Source of the DNA: UBA9926 sp964524295
Lineage (GTDB): Bacteria > Pseudomonadota > Gammaproteobacteria > Pseudomonadales > Azotimanducaceae
Reading direction: 5' to 3'
Assembly (NCBI GenBank): GCA_964524295.1
Contig: CAZGCW010000033.1
Span: forward strand, 1 to 24,726
Length of the DNA stretch: 24,726 bases
This document shows, piece after piece, positions 8,532-16,311 of the stretch. Under the pieces are notes generated by a model, which had not been told where the DNA came from, did no database searches, and saw only the letters and a program-made list of their open reading frames with translations. A program made the translations under genes and the position numbers. How positions within the stretch are numbered: position 1 is the stretch's first letter; each line of letters begins with the position of its first letter.

Positions 8532-9095
8532 ATGCTAGGGCCGTCCAGGGGTTTCACTCTGATTGAAATTCTAGTGGTTCTGTTTGTCATCTCAGTTATG
8601 ACAGGACTGGTTGTGGTGACTTTGCCAGGTTTTGTCCGATCCGACCGCCTTGAGCAGGAGGCTGCAAGGTTGAAACTGGTTCTGGAGATGGCGGTTGAGG
8701 AGTCTCAGATACAGTCCAGCGAACTTGCGATTCAACCGGATCGAAATCGGTATGCATTCTATATATACGATGAATTAGCGCAGCAGTGGTATGAAATGAA
8801 TTCGCCGCCACTGAGTACCCATGACTTGGATGACAATATCAACCTTAGTTTCAGCATTGAGTCTAAACCTTTTACATTTTCTATCGACAGTAATATCGGG
8901 CTTGATGATGAGGATGACGTAGATGAATCATCAAAAGGCAAAAAAAAACCGCCGCCCATCTTATTCCTATCAAGTGGTGAGACCACGGTGTTTACTTTGA
9001 CCTTGGCTTCAGCAAGTGGGGATTCGAGAACCTTGGAATCGGATGGTTTTGGCTCTTTCAGGTGGCTAGGAACAGGCGATGAATCGATTCGCTAA
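8532..9095 (+). CDS. gspH: type II secretion system minor pseudopilin GspH
   Basis: Minor pseudopilin, thought to belong to the tip region of the pseudopilus. The short leader MLGPSRG precedes F8, and mature FTLIEILVV has Glu at +5. The rest is a GspH-like beta domain. An acidic-then-basic, Pro-rich stretch (LDDEDDVDESSKGKKKPPP, about residues 124-142) looks like an exposed insertion loop. It is encoded partly by nine A in a row (8940-8948). The gene starts 11 bases after gspG without a good ribosome binding site, so it probably depends on coupling. Its 3' end overlaps gspI by 17 bases. Confidence 0.88.
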   Translation: MLGPSRGFTLIEILVVLFVISVMTGLVVVTLPGFVRSDRLEQEAARLKLVLEMAVEESQIQSSELAIQPDRNRYAFYIYDELAQQWYEMNSPPLSTHDLDDNINLSFSIESKPFTFSIDSNIGLDDEDDVDESSKGKKKPPPILFLSSGETTVFTLTLASASGDSRTLESDGFGSFRWLGTGDESIR

Positions 9096-9468
9096 ATTTG
9101 CCCGGGGTTTCACCTTGGTGGAAGTGATGATTGCGTTGGCCGTTTTTGCCATTGTCGCGGCGGCCTTGAGTCGTAATGCTTCTATGGGCATTCAACAAAC
9201 GGTGCGGGTTGAAGAACAGGTGCTGGCCTGGACAGTGGCAAAAAATGCGTTAAACGAATTGTTTATTCCGCCGAGAGAAGCTGGTCGCAATTTCAGTTCC
9301 GGTCGTGATAGCTATACCGTTTCGGCCGCCAATCGACAATGGCAGGTTAATGTTCAACTGGTCACTACGGAGGACCCAGATTTGAAGCGAGTGGAGGTGT
9401 CAGTGATGTTGTCTGAAGACCCGGATCGAGTATTGGCAGCGGTTACTGGGTTTTTAGGGAAGTATTAA
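9079..9468 (+). CDS. gspI: type II secretion system minor pseudopilin GspI
   Basis: Minor pseudopilin that starts tip-complex assembly with GspJ and GspK in known systems. The leader MNRFAKFARG precedes F11, and mature FTLVEVMIALAVFAIVAAA has Glu at +5. The region VAKNALNEL and the total of 129 residues are typical of GspI. The start lies inside the end of gspH, with AGGAACAGGCG just upstream. The TAA stop shares one base with the gspJ ATG (TAATG). Confidence 0.92.
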   Translation: MNRFAKFARGFTLVEVMIALAVFAIVAAALSRNASMGIQQTVRVEEQVLAWTVAKNALNELFIPPREAGRNFSSGRDSYTVSAANRQWQVNVQLVTTEDPDLKRVEVSVMLSEDPDRVLAAVTGFLGKY

Positions 9469-10175
9469 TGAAACGCCGACATCATGGATTTACCCTATTG
9501 GAAGTGTTGGTTGCGATGTCTATTTTCGCCATTATCGGCCTGGCGGCGAACCAGCTGTTGCGAACATCGGCATTGATTCATGATCAGGTTGAAATCAGAA
9601 GCAATGAGTACCTTGCATTGGTGAAGGCGTTAACGGTGCTGGAAAGAGACATAACACAATTTGTACCTCGAGGAATCAGGGACGAATATGGAGATTATCA
9701 GTCCGCGCTGGCTATCAATCATGGCGCCTTTGTGCTTGAGCTTACTCGAACGGGATGGCGTAATCCGGTGGGTTTTGCCCGAAGCAGTCTGCAGCGTGTT
9801 GCCTATAGCTTGACTGAAGAGACTTTGACCCGGCATTTTTGGTTGGTGCTTGATCGCGCCGAGGACAGCCAGGCCATTACTCAGGAAATACTCACCGGCG
9901 TAATCGACTTCCAGATAAGTATTATTGATATTGATGGGGATCGACAAGATTTTTTTGAACCACAAGCCGATGGTAATAGCTTACCCGCTGGACTAGAACT
10001 GAGAATCAATACAGAACACTATGGTGAATTGCTGAGCGTCTATGATTTACCTGAGATAACACAACCGTTGGAACAGGTACCGACCGAAAATCCTGATTCG
10101 GAAGGTGCGGATGAACTCACAGAGCCTGTCGTGCCTGCGCAACCGCTGGCGAAAATATCCATGGCATTTGAATGA
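9468..10175 (+). CDS. gspJ: type II secretion system minor pseudopilin GspJ
   Basis: Minor pseudopilin of the I-J-K tip complex. The leader MKRRHHG precedes F8, and mature FTLLEVLVAMSIFAIIGLAA has Glu at +5. The following region, with LVKALTVLERDITQFVPR, is characteristic of GspJ. The 235 residues include an acidic, Pro-rich C-terminal extension (about 197-225) not needed for the fold, which makes it slightly longer than usual. It overlaps gspI by one base and gspK by 4 bases (ATGA). Confidence 0.92.
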   Translation: MKRRHHGFTLLEVLVAMSIFAIIGLAANQLLRTSALIHDQVEIRSNEYLALVKALTVLERDITQFVPRGIRDEYGDYQSALAINHGAFVLELTRTGWRNPVGFARSSLQRVAYSLTEETLTRHFWLVLDRAEDSQAITQEILTGVIDFQISIIDIDGDRQDFFEPQADGNSLPAGLELRINTEHYGELLSVYDLPEITQPLEQVPTENPDSEGADELTEPVVPAQPLAKISMAFE

Positions 10176-11170
10176 TGCGGCAGACTCCGAAATCACAAAC
10201 CAGTGCGGGCGTCGCATTAATTACCGTTTTGCTGATCGTGGTGATCGCGACGGTACTGGGTGTTTCAACCGCAAAAAAACAACGTATGACGATTCAAAGC
10301 TCCAGCCATTTTTTCTCTCGTGCTCAGGCCAGATACTTTGCGTTGGGGGGAGAGGAATTTGCACGTCAGATACTACACAGGGATTTTGTTAACCAGCCTC
10401 AATGGGATTCTCTTGACGAGGCCTGGGCCGAACCTAATCTGTTTTTTGAGTTTGAGGGTGGTGATATCACATTGAATATCACAGATCTGCAAAGCCGGTT
10501 AAATGTGAATACTTTGGTTGGCAGTGGCCAGCAGGTTGTTTATTCTAAAGCTCGAATCAGTCTGCTGACCAATCAGTTAGGCGCCGACCCGGCTTGGTTG
10601 GATAAGGTGATTGATTGGGTCGATTACGATGCTGCAGCCAGCCCTATGGGTGCCGAAGATTATCATTATCTGGGGCTGGAACCTGCTTATAGAACCAGCA
10701 GCCAACCTTTCGCTGATTTGTCTGAAATGAGGTTGTTGATGGGTTTGGCTAATGATACATACTTCCGTCTCAGGGATCATTTGACTGTCCTCCCTGCGGC
10801 CAATACGAATTTGAATGTTAATACCTGCTCGGGATTTGTTTTACAAACCATTGCTGCCGGTCTGACGCTTGAACAAGCCGAAATACTGCTTGCAACACGA
10901 ACTGCGGCAGGGCCTTTCGAGTCCATGGAAGCCTTTCTGCAACAGCCTGAATTGGCTGGGTTAGGCGTCAATCAGGAAGGTCTTAGTGTACAATCAAGTT
11001 ATTTTGAAGTGAAGGTTCGGGCCAGGTTTGAGGATCAGGTCGCTTATCTCACCAGTTTCTTGCATCGTGACCCGGTCACCGGTGTTTTGAAGGTTCTACA
11101 TAGAAATAGTAGTGACAAAATTTTAGTAGGACCTGCGCTCCTGCAACCGGAAGAGAATAGTAATGGTTGA
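10172..11170 (+). CDS. gspK: type II secretion system minor pseudopilin GspK
   Basis: Largest minor pseudopilin, capping the pseudopilus tip. After a leader ending at about G13 comes VALITVLLIVVIATVLG. It lacks the +5 Glu of the other pseudopilins, which is normal for GspK. The 332-residue protein has the large alpha-helical insertion domain, with segments such as LNVNTCSGFVLQTIAAGLT that resemble helix-hairpin-helix repeats. Two ATGs in tandem (10172 and 10175) are both possible starts; the first overlaps the gspJ stop. The 3' end overlaps gspL by 8 bases. Confidence 0.92.
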   Translation: MMRQTPKSQTSAGVALITVLLIVVIATVLGVSTAKKQRMTIQSSSHFFSRAQARYFALGGEEFARQILHRDFVNQPQWDSLDEAWAEPNLFFEFEGGDITLNITDLQSRLNVNTLVGSGQQVVYSKARISLLTNQLGADPAWLDKVIDWVDYDAAASPMGAEDYHYLGLEPAYRTSSQPFADLSEMRLLMGLANDTYFRLRDHLTVLPAANTNLNVNTCSGFVLQTIAAGLTLEQAEILLATRTAAGPFESMEAFLQQPELAGLGVNQEGLSVQSSYFEVKVRARFEDQVAYLTSFLHRDPVTGVLKVLHRNSSDKILVGPALLQPEENSNG

Positions 11171-12383
11171 AAGCCTGACAATTCGATTTTTTAAGGATTC
11201 AATAGAATGGATATTCCAGGATAGGGATGCCCGGGTTGTATCTGCCGGTACCGGACAACTTGAAGACCTGATCGCAGAACCACAATTAGACACAACCTCA
11301 ATCCAGGTCAGGGGTGTGCTTGCTGGAGAGCAAGTTTTATTAACCAGGGTCACAGTACCAGCGAAACCAACCCGACAGATTTTGCAGGCGGTGCCTTATT
11401 TGGTGGAAGAGCAGTTAGCCAGCGATGTGGAAGATTGCTTTTTTGCGACAGGTAAAAGAATCGGAAATGAACTTGATATCGCTGTCGTTAATAGAGCCTG
11501 GTTCGAAAGTGTTTTGAGTGCGGTTAAAGCCGTTAATTTGTCACTTGAGGTCATGGCGGTAGAAGCTAACTTATTGGCCTCGCAGGAGCAAAGTTCGATT
11601 TATATTGATGCAAACAGGGCGCATCTGCTGTATTCGGACTGCAAGGGATTGAGCACCGAATTAGATCAGCTGTGCCACTTGGTTACCTTAACTCTTCCTG
11701 AAGTAACCGAGAATATAAGCGTGGTTCGATTTGATGATACCGCTTCGAAAGCAGACATTGTCCTAGATGAAATATCGACCTTGGACAGGCTCAGTCTGGT
11801 TCAGGAGAATCAGCCAGGCAGTTGTTTCGAATACATGGCGAATACCGTCCATACAGCCAGTCTGGATCTGCTTCAGGGTCCCTATTTAGTGCGCAAAAAG
11901 CAGGCCGGGTCGGGCAATTGGCTAAAGACGGTGGGTTGGGCGGCTGTCGGTGTATTGGTATTGCAATTTTGCCTGATGTTGGCAGAAGGTATTTATATCA
12001 ATGAACAGGCGGCAACCCTGGCTTCTGAAAGTGAGTCTTTGTATCGATCAGTCTATCCAAATGATAAAAATACCACCAATATGCGGCGCCGGTGGAACTC
12101 TCGGCTGGGTCAGGCGGAATCGAATGAAAAAGCTGGATTCCTGTCTTTGTTGAGTCAAGCAGCCAAGTCAATTAAAGCGTCCGGCCTTGAAATTCAGAAT
12201 ATAAATTATAGCGAAAGTCGTGGAGATCTGGTCTTCCAGTTAGTCGCTCAACGCAGTGAACAATTAATGCTTTATGTAGAGCGACTCTCTGAACAGGGTA
12301 TAGAAGCTGAGATTGGGACTATTTCTCAGGATGAAGATCGTGTGCGAGGCAGCATACGGATTCGCCCTATGGGAGGCAGGTAG
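11163..12383 (+). CDS. gspL: type II secretion system inner-membrane protein GspL
   Basis: Bitopic inner-membrane protein that links the ATPase GspE to GspM. The N-terminal cytoplasmic part (about 1-250) is an actin-like fold, ending with the family motif DLLQGPY at 235-241. One membrane helix lies at about 257-278, and a periplasmic ferredoxin-like domain of about 125 residues follows. The 406-residue length is normal. The ribosome binding site GGAAGAG lies within the end of gspK. The TAG stop overlaps the gspM GTG start by one base. Confidence 0.93.
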   Translation: MVESLTIRFFKDSIEWIFQDRDARVVSAGTGQLEDLIAEPQLDTTSIQVRGVLAGEQVLLTRVTVPAKPTRQILQAVPYLVEEQLASDVEDCFFATGKRIGNELDIAVVNRAWFESVLSAVKAVNLSLEVMAVEANLLASQEQSSIYIDANRAHLLYSDCKGLSTELDQLCHLVTLTLPEVTENISVVRFDDTASKADIVLDEISTLDRLSLVQENQPGSCFEYMANTVHTASLDLLQGPYLVRKKQAGSGNWLKTVGWAAVGVLVLQFCLMLAEGIYINEQAATLASESESLYRSVYPNDKNTTNMRRRWNSRLGQAESNEKAGFLSLLSQAAKSIKASGLEIQNINYSESRGDLVFQLVAQRSEQLMLYVERLSEQGIEAEIGTISQDEDRVRGSIRIRPMGGR

Positions 12384-12874
12384 TGAAGGCGCGTTGGCTG
12401 AGTCCTGCATGGGGAAAGTATACGGCCTTACCGGCACGAGACCGCAGGATGTTGGCGGTACTGAGCGTTTTTCTGGTGGTAGTGTTAGGCTATCTTTTGG
12501 TCTGGTCACCGGCGGTCGACTATCGACACCGAGGAATGCAGGACCGGGACCGAAACCTGGAATTGCTCGAAATGATGCGTCGGACGGAGTCTCAAGCCAG
12601 ACAGAAAACGGTTTCCAAACGATCAAGGGTAACCGGAAAGAACCTGCTTTCGATTATCTCCAGAGAAGCGCAGCAATTAAATATAAAAGCCAACAGACTG
12701 CAACCTGAAGGCCAGGATGCAGTGAGTCTGTGGTTTGATAATATTGCCTTCGATGATTTACTCATGTTGCTGGAAAAAGTGGACTCAGAGTATGGCGTTT
12801 CAGTTGAACAGATTGTCGTGGACCGTGGCGAAAGAGGCGGTGCCGTCAGGACTCGCCTGATCCTTAAGATTTAA
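12383..12874 (+). CDS. gspM: type II secretion system inner-membrane protein GspM
   Basis: Small bitopic protein that pairs with GspL. Its 163 residues comprise a short cytoplasmic N-terminus containing LPARDRRML, one membrane helix at about 23-41 and a periplasmic ferredoxin-like domain. The start is GTG, directly overlapping the gspL stop, with GGGAGGCAGG just before it. It is the last gene of the cluster; no gspN follows. Its TAA stop overlaps the stop of the opposing MATE gene within TTAA (12871-12874). Sequence conservation in this family is low, so position in the operon is a large part of the evidence. Confidence 0.9.
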   Translation: MKARWLSPAWGKYTALPARDRRMLAVLSVFLVVVLGYLLVWSPAVDYRHRGMQDRDRNLELLEMMRRTESQARQKTVSKRSRVTGKNLLSIISREAQQLNIKANRLQPEGQDAVSLWFDNIAFDDLLMLLEKVDSEYGVSVEQIVVDRGERGGAVRTRLILKI

Positions 12875-14271
12875 ACTTTCAGCAAGCCTGAGGAAGGCGC
12901 TATTTCATTGGCTGGACTCTCAAGCAGGTTTCTCGCGCGTTGCATCACTCTTTGGTACCAGTAAACAGCAACAATTCCAACCAGGATATTGGCTAATGCC
13001 GTTGCTGCAAATATACCCACATAGCCATAAAGGTAGCTACCTATGAACGCAAGCGGAACATAGACGATTACGAGCCTTGATATAGAGAGTATCAGGGCCG
13101 GGATGGGTCTCCTCAGTGCATTGAAAGCGTGATTGGCAATGGTAATTAAACCCATGAAACCGATCGATAACGGGATAATATGCAGGAAGGCGACAGCACT
13201 ATCCATTAGATCAGGGTTATCGCTTATACTGCCCACGAAAAAACGAGCACCGAACCACAGAATAACCGCTGCAATGATTCCCCAACTGATGCAGGCTATA
13301 TAGCAGGTCGTTAATGTTTGCTGGACTCTTTTAAATTGTCGTGCTCCCCAGTTTTGGCCGACCAGGGGGACCACGCTGGTACCAATACCGATGACGACCA
13401 TTCCAGCCACAGCCTCGATGCGGCTGGCAACGCCAAAACCAGCGACGACGTTGGTGCCGAATTGGGAAAGCAACCAGGTGGCAAATGCGGTTGATAAGGG
13501 TTGGATCAGGTTGGTCGTAGCGGCTGGTATACCGACTGTGAGGATTTGGATAGTCGATTGGGTAAAGTGGGATAAAGAAATATGCAGTAGAGATTCTTTA
13601 ATCAGATACCAGTATACGGCTAGCAGGAGTTGTAGAAGTGAACCGATGACAAAGGCCCATGCTGCTCCCATCAGCCCCATAGCCGGAATACCTAGCCAGC
13701 CAAAAATCAGGAAAGGGCCAACGATGACTTGAACTACCGGCGCTGATGACATGATGTAGCCTGGATAGGTGGCATTGCCAAAAGACCTGATTAAGCCGTT
13801 AGAGACCATAGCAATACCCATACATGGAAATCCAATAAACCAGATGTGGGCATAGTCGACGGTCAGTGTCAGGACAGTATCTTCAGCACCTAGAGCACGG
13901 AAGAGGTGTCCCGCGCTCAGGTAACCGATGATTGAAATTGAGCAGGTAAATATCAGTACGAGAATGTAGCAGTGGGTGATGGTTCTTGCGGTTATATCTC
14001 GGTCGGATTCGCCCATTGCCTGGGCGATAATGGTGGATGCACCCATACCAATACCACGGGTGAGTGCGTTTAAGGCCATCGCTACCGGAAACATATAGGT
14101 GATTGCAGCCAGTTGCTGCGTACCTAGTTGGCCGATATACAAAAGTTCAATGAGTTGGCCGAGGGTCATGGCCAGAAAACCGAGAATCATGACGGTTGAC
14201 AGATGAGCAACGTGCTTTACCACCGGTCCCTTTGTATAGGTTGCATGTTGAGTAGGATCGTTGTTATCCAC
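12871..14271 (-). CDS. MATE-family multidrug/toxin efflux transporter
   Basis: Inner-membrane exporter of 466 residues with about 12 hydrophobic segments, probably a sodium- or proton-driven antiporter for cationic drugs or metabolites. The two-fold repeat typical of MATE proteins is visible: MFPVAMALNALTRGIGMGAS in the first half and GFGVASRIEAVAGMVVIGIG in the second half. The substrate cannot be told from sequence. The start is GTG at 14271, with AAGG 7 bases upstream. It lies 155 bases downstream of dnaE2 on the same strand and could be read from the SOS promoter, though the gap leaves room for its own promoter. It is convergent with gspM and shares 3 bases of stop codon. Confidence 0.9.
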   Translation of the reverse strand: MDNNDPTQHATYTKGPVVKHVAHLSTVMILGFLAMTLGQLIELLYIGQLGTQQLAAITYMFPVAMALNALTRGIGMGASTIIAQAMGESDRDITARTITHCYILVLIFTCSISIIGYLSAGHLFRALGAEDTVLTLTVDYAHIWFIGFPCMGIAMVSNGLIRSFGNATYPGYIMSSAPVVQVIVGPFLIFGWLGIPAMGLMGAAWAFVIGSLLQLLLAVYWYLIKESLLHISLSHFTQSTIQILTVGIPAATTNLIQPLSTAFATWLLSQFGTNVVAGFGVASRIEAVAGMVVIGIGTSVVPLVGQNWGARQFKRVQQTLTTCYIACISWGIIAAVILWFGARFFVGSISDNPDLMDSAVAFLHIIPLSIGFMGLITIANHAFNALRRPIPALILSISRLVIVYVPLAFIGSYLYGYVGIFAATALANILVGIVAVYWYQRVMQRARNLLESPANEIAPSSGLLKV

Positions 14272-14426
14272 GTTGCTGCCTTGCTGCGCTTGAAATCACT
14301 ATAATGGATTTCTCAGCTGCCCATTTCTTTTTTCTGGACAGTTTTATCTGTACTTTTTGTGAATTTCTCTGATTGTGCTTTATACGGAAAAAGATGGACT
14401 CTCTCCAGTGGCTCCGCCATGCAGGT

Positions 14427-15065
14427 TTAATGGAAATCCCGGGATTTTAACGAGAAGCTTTCAAGTAACCCACTGTAATCCTGAACAGAACCCGCTACCA
14501 CGTGAATGATGGAAGCCTGTCTCTCGATGATACCTTTTATTTTCAATAGTTTGCCCCTTAATATGGCTGCTCGGAAACGCTCCAGTAAGTTGCTCCATAC
14601 TACAACGTTAATGTTGTTTGTTTCATCTTCAAGTGTCAGGAAGATAACGCCGGTTGCGGTTGACGGTCTTTGCCTGCCCGTAACCAGGCCGGCAATTTGA
14701 ACAAAACGGCCATGGGTAATGAGCGTTAATTCAGAGGCTTTTTTACAGTGTTTAAGGCTGTTTTCCTGCTCCCTGAGGATGGCCATGGGGTGTCGGCCTA
14801 AACTTAAGCCGAGGCTTTCATAATCAGCGCGCAGGTCATCTGTTTCAGCGGGCGCATCTAATTTAACGTGGTCCTGCTCTCTAACAGAGGATGCGCCTAG
14901 TAACGGTGAATGAGGGATGATTCCGGTTGCCTGCCAATGGCTTTGGTAACGATGTCCTGATAAGGATTTAAATGCGCCAGCTTCAACCAGATGCCCCATC
15001 TCGGTCTGATCGAGTTCTGCCTTGGTTGCGATATCCGGCAGGGTTTTGATGGTATGTGTTTCCCT
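14427..15065 (-). pseudogene. dnaE2: error-prone DNA polymerase DnaE2 (ImuC), C-terminal portion after the assembly gap
   Basis: Last part of dnaE2, downstream of the ten Ns. It starts within the helix-hairpin-helix region (TLPDIATKAEL, MGHLVEAGAF), then the linker ending ESLGLSLGRHPM, and an OB-fold domain from about GRFVQIAGLVTGRQRP to the end. The terminal SRDFH is the usual DnaE2 C-terminus, so the 3' end is complete. Its reading frame differs from that of the segment on the other side of the Ns. The two frames agree only if the true gap is a multiple of three, so the 10 is a placeholder. The final codons contain the palindrome AAATCCCGGGATTT, which I take as chance. Confidence 0.88.
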
Positions 15066-15075
15066 NNNNNNNNNN
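15066..15075. other. assembly gap of ten Ns inside dnaE2
   Basis: Ten undetermined bases separate two parts of one gene that are in different frames as written. On the minus strand the codons before are GCA CTC CGT GTT ATC and those after are AGG GAA ACA CAT. Restoring the frame needs a missing length divisible by three. From the spacing of the DnaE2 motif of the form RIVxAR...LA, I estimate roughly 6 to 12 bases. This is an artefact of assembly, not a biological frameshift. Confidence 0.97.
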
Positions 15076-16308
15076 GATAACACGGAGTGCAGTGGTCTTC
15101 CTTAAGCCCTTTATTCGCTCTAATCCCAGGCGAATAGCTGGCTGCCGGGTATGTTGCTGATGATCTGGGCAAGGTGTTGTTTGTTGAGGGTATTCCAGAG
15201 AACAGTCCCAGTGGCTATGCAGGATATCTACTGGTCGGACTTCAATGTGGTGGCGAATGGCATCCTGCACCAGTTGTGATGGGCTGTAAAAACCCATGGG
15301 CTGGCTATTTAATAATCCGCAATAAAATGCTGCTGGATGGTGGCATTTAAGCCAAGCAGAAAAATACACTAAAAGAGCAAAACTGGCTGCATGGGATTCT
15401 GGGAACCCATAATCGCCAAATCCTTTGATTTGTTCGAATATTCGCTCGGCAAAGCCCTGATCATGACCTCGTTCGAGCATGCCATCAATGAGTTTTGTTT
15501 GAAAATGTTCGAGCCCGCCTCGTCTTTTCCAGGCGGCCATTGCCCTGCGTAGTTGGTCAGCTTCACCAGGTGTGAAACCAGCGGCAACCACCGCGAGTTT
15601 GATTACCTGCTCCTGGAAAATAGGCACCCCAAGGGTGCGTTCCAGGACAGCCTTTACATCATTATTTGCATAGCTGACGGTTTCTTCGCCATTTCTTCTT
15701 TTTAAATAGGGATGGACCATTTTACCCTGAATGGGGCCAGGCCTGACGATGGCGACCTGGATCACCAGGTCATAAAATTTTGCTGGTTTCAGTCTTGGCA
15801 ACATGGCCATCTGGGCTCGTGATTCAACCTGAAAGACACCGATACTATCTCCTTGCTGCAGCATTTGATAAGTCAGTGGGTCCTCGGCTGGAATATCAGC
15901 GAGCGTGAGCGCTGCTTTTTGTTGTTGGCTGATCAGATCAAGGGATTTCCTGATCGAGGAGAGCATACCCAGGGCTAACACATCGATTTTAAGTAGGCCC
16001 AGAGCTTCAAGGTCATCTTTATCCCATTGGATGATGGTTCGCTCCGGCATGGCAGCATTTTCCACGGGTACCAGTTGGGACAGTGGGCCGCTGGAAATAA
16101 CAAAACCACCCACATGTTGTGATAAGTGTCTTGGAAATCCGAGGATTTGTTCAGTCAGATTGATGAATTGGTTTACAACCCTGTTACGAGGACTAATTCC
16201 GGCTTCTTCAAATCGTTCCAGTAATGAGTTCTTTTTGTCCCACCAGGATACGGTTTTTGCTAGTTTGTCAATCAGATGGGTATCTATTCCCATGGCTTTG
16301 CCCACATC
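15076..16308 (-). pseudogene. dnaE2: error-prone DNA polymerase DnaE2 (ImuC), central portion after the in-frame stop
   Basis: Middle part of dnaE2, in the same frame as the N-terminal part and separated from it only by a TGA codon. Translation could restart at GTG 16305, but family homology runs straight through the stop. It holds rest-of-palm, thumb and finger regions: FPRHLSQHVGGFVIS, then IQWDKDDLEALGLLKIDVL, whose IDVL aspartate corresponds to the third catalytic Asp of C-family polymerases. Further family segments follow: IVRPGPIQGKMVHPYLKRR, FQEQVIKLAVVAAGF, and GYGFPESHAASFALLVY (as GDYGFPESHAASFALLVY). It runs into the N gap at ALRVI. No other stop is seen, so damage is limited to one codon. 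Confidence 0.88.
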
Positions 16309-16311
16309 TCA
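16309..16311 (-). other. in-frame nonsense codon (TGA) in dnaE2
   Basis: TGA replaces the Arg codon expected in the conserved stretch YRPKSAI-R-DVGKAMGID. Reading frame and homology are continuous on both sides. One transition (CGA to TGA) explains it. It may be a real null mutation or a base error in a low-coverage assembly; the N gap 1.2 kb away shows that the assembly is imperfect here. Confidence 0.9.

Noticed and set aside
14434..14447. Palindrome AAATCCCGGGATTT
   Set aside because: It lies in the final codons of dnaE2 (KSRDF), where the protein sequence explains it.
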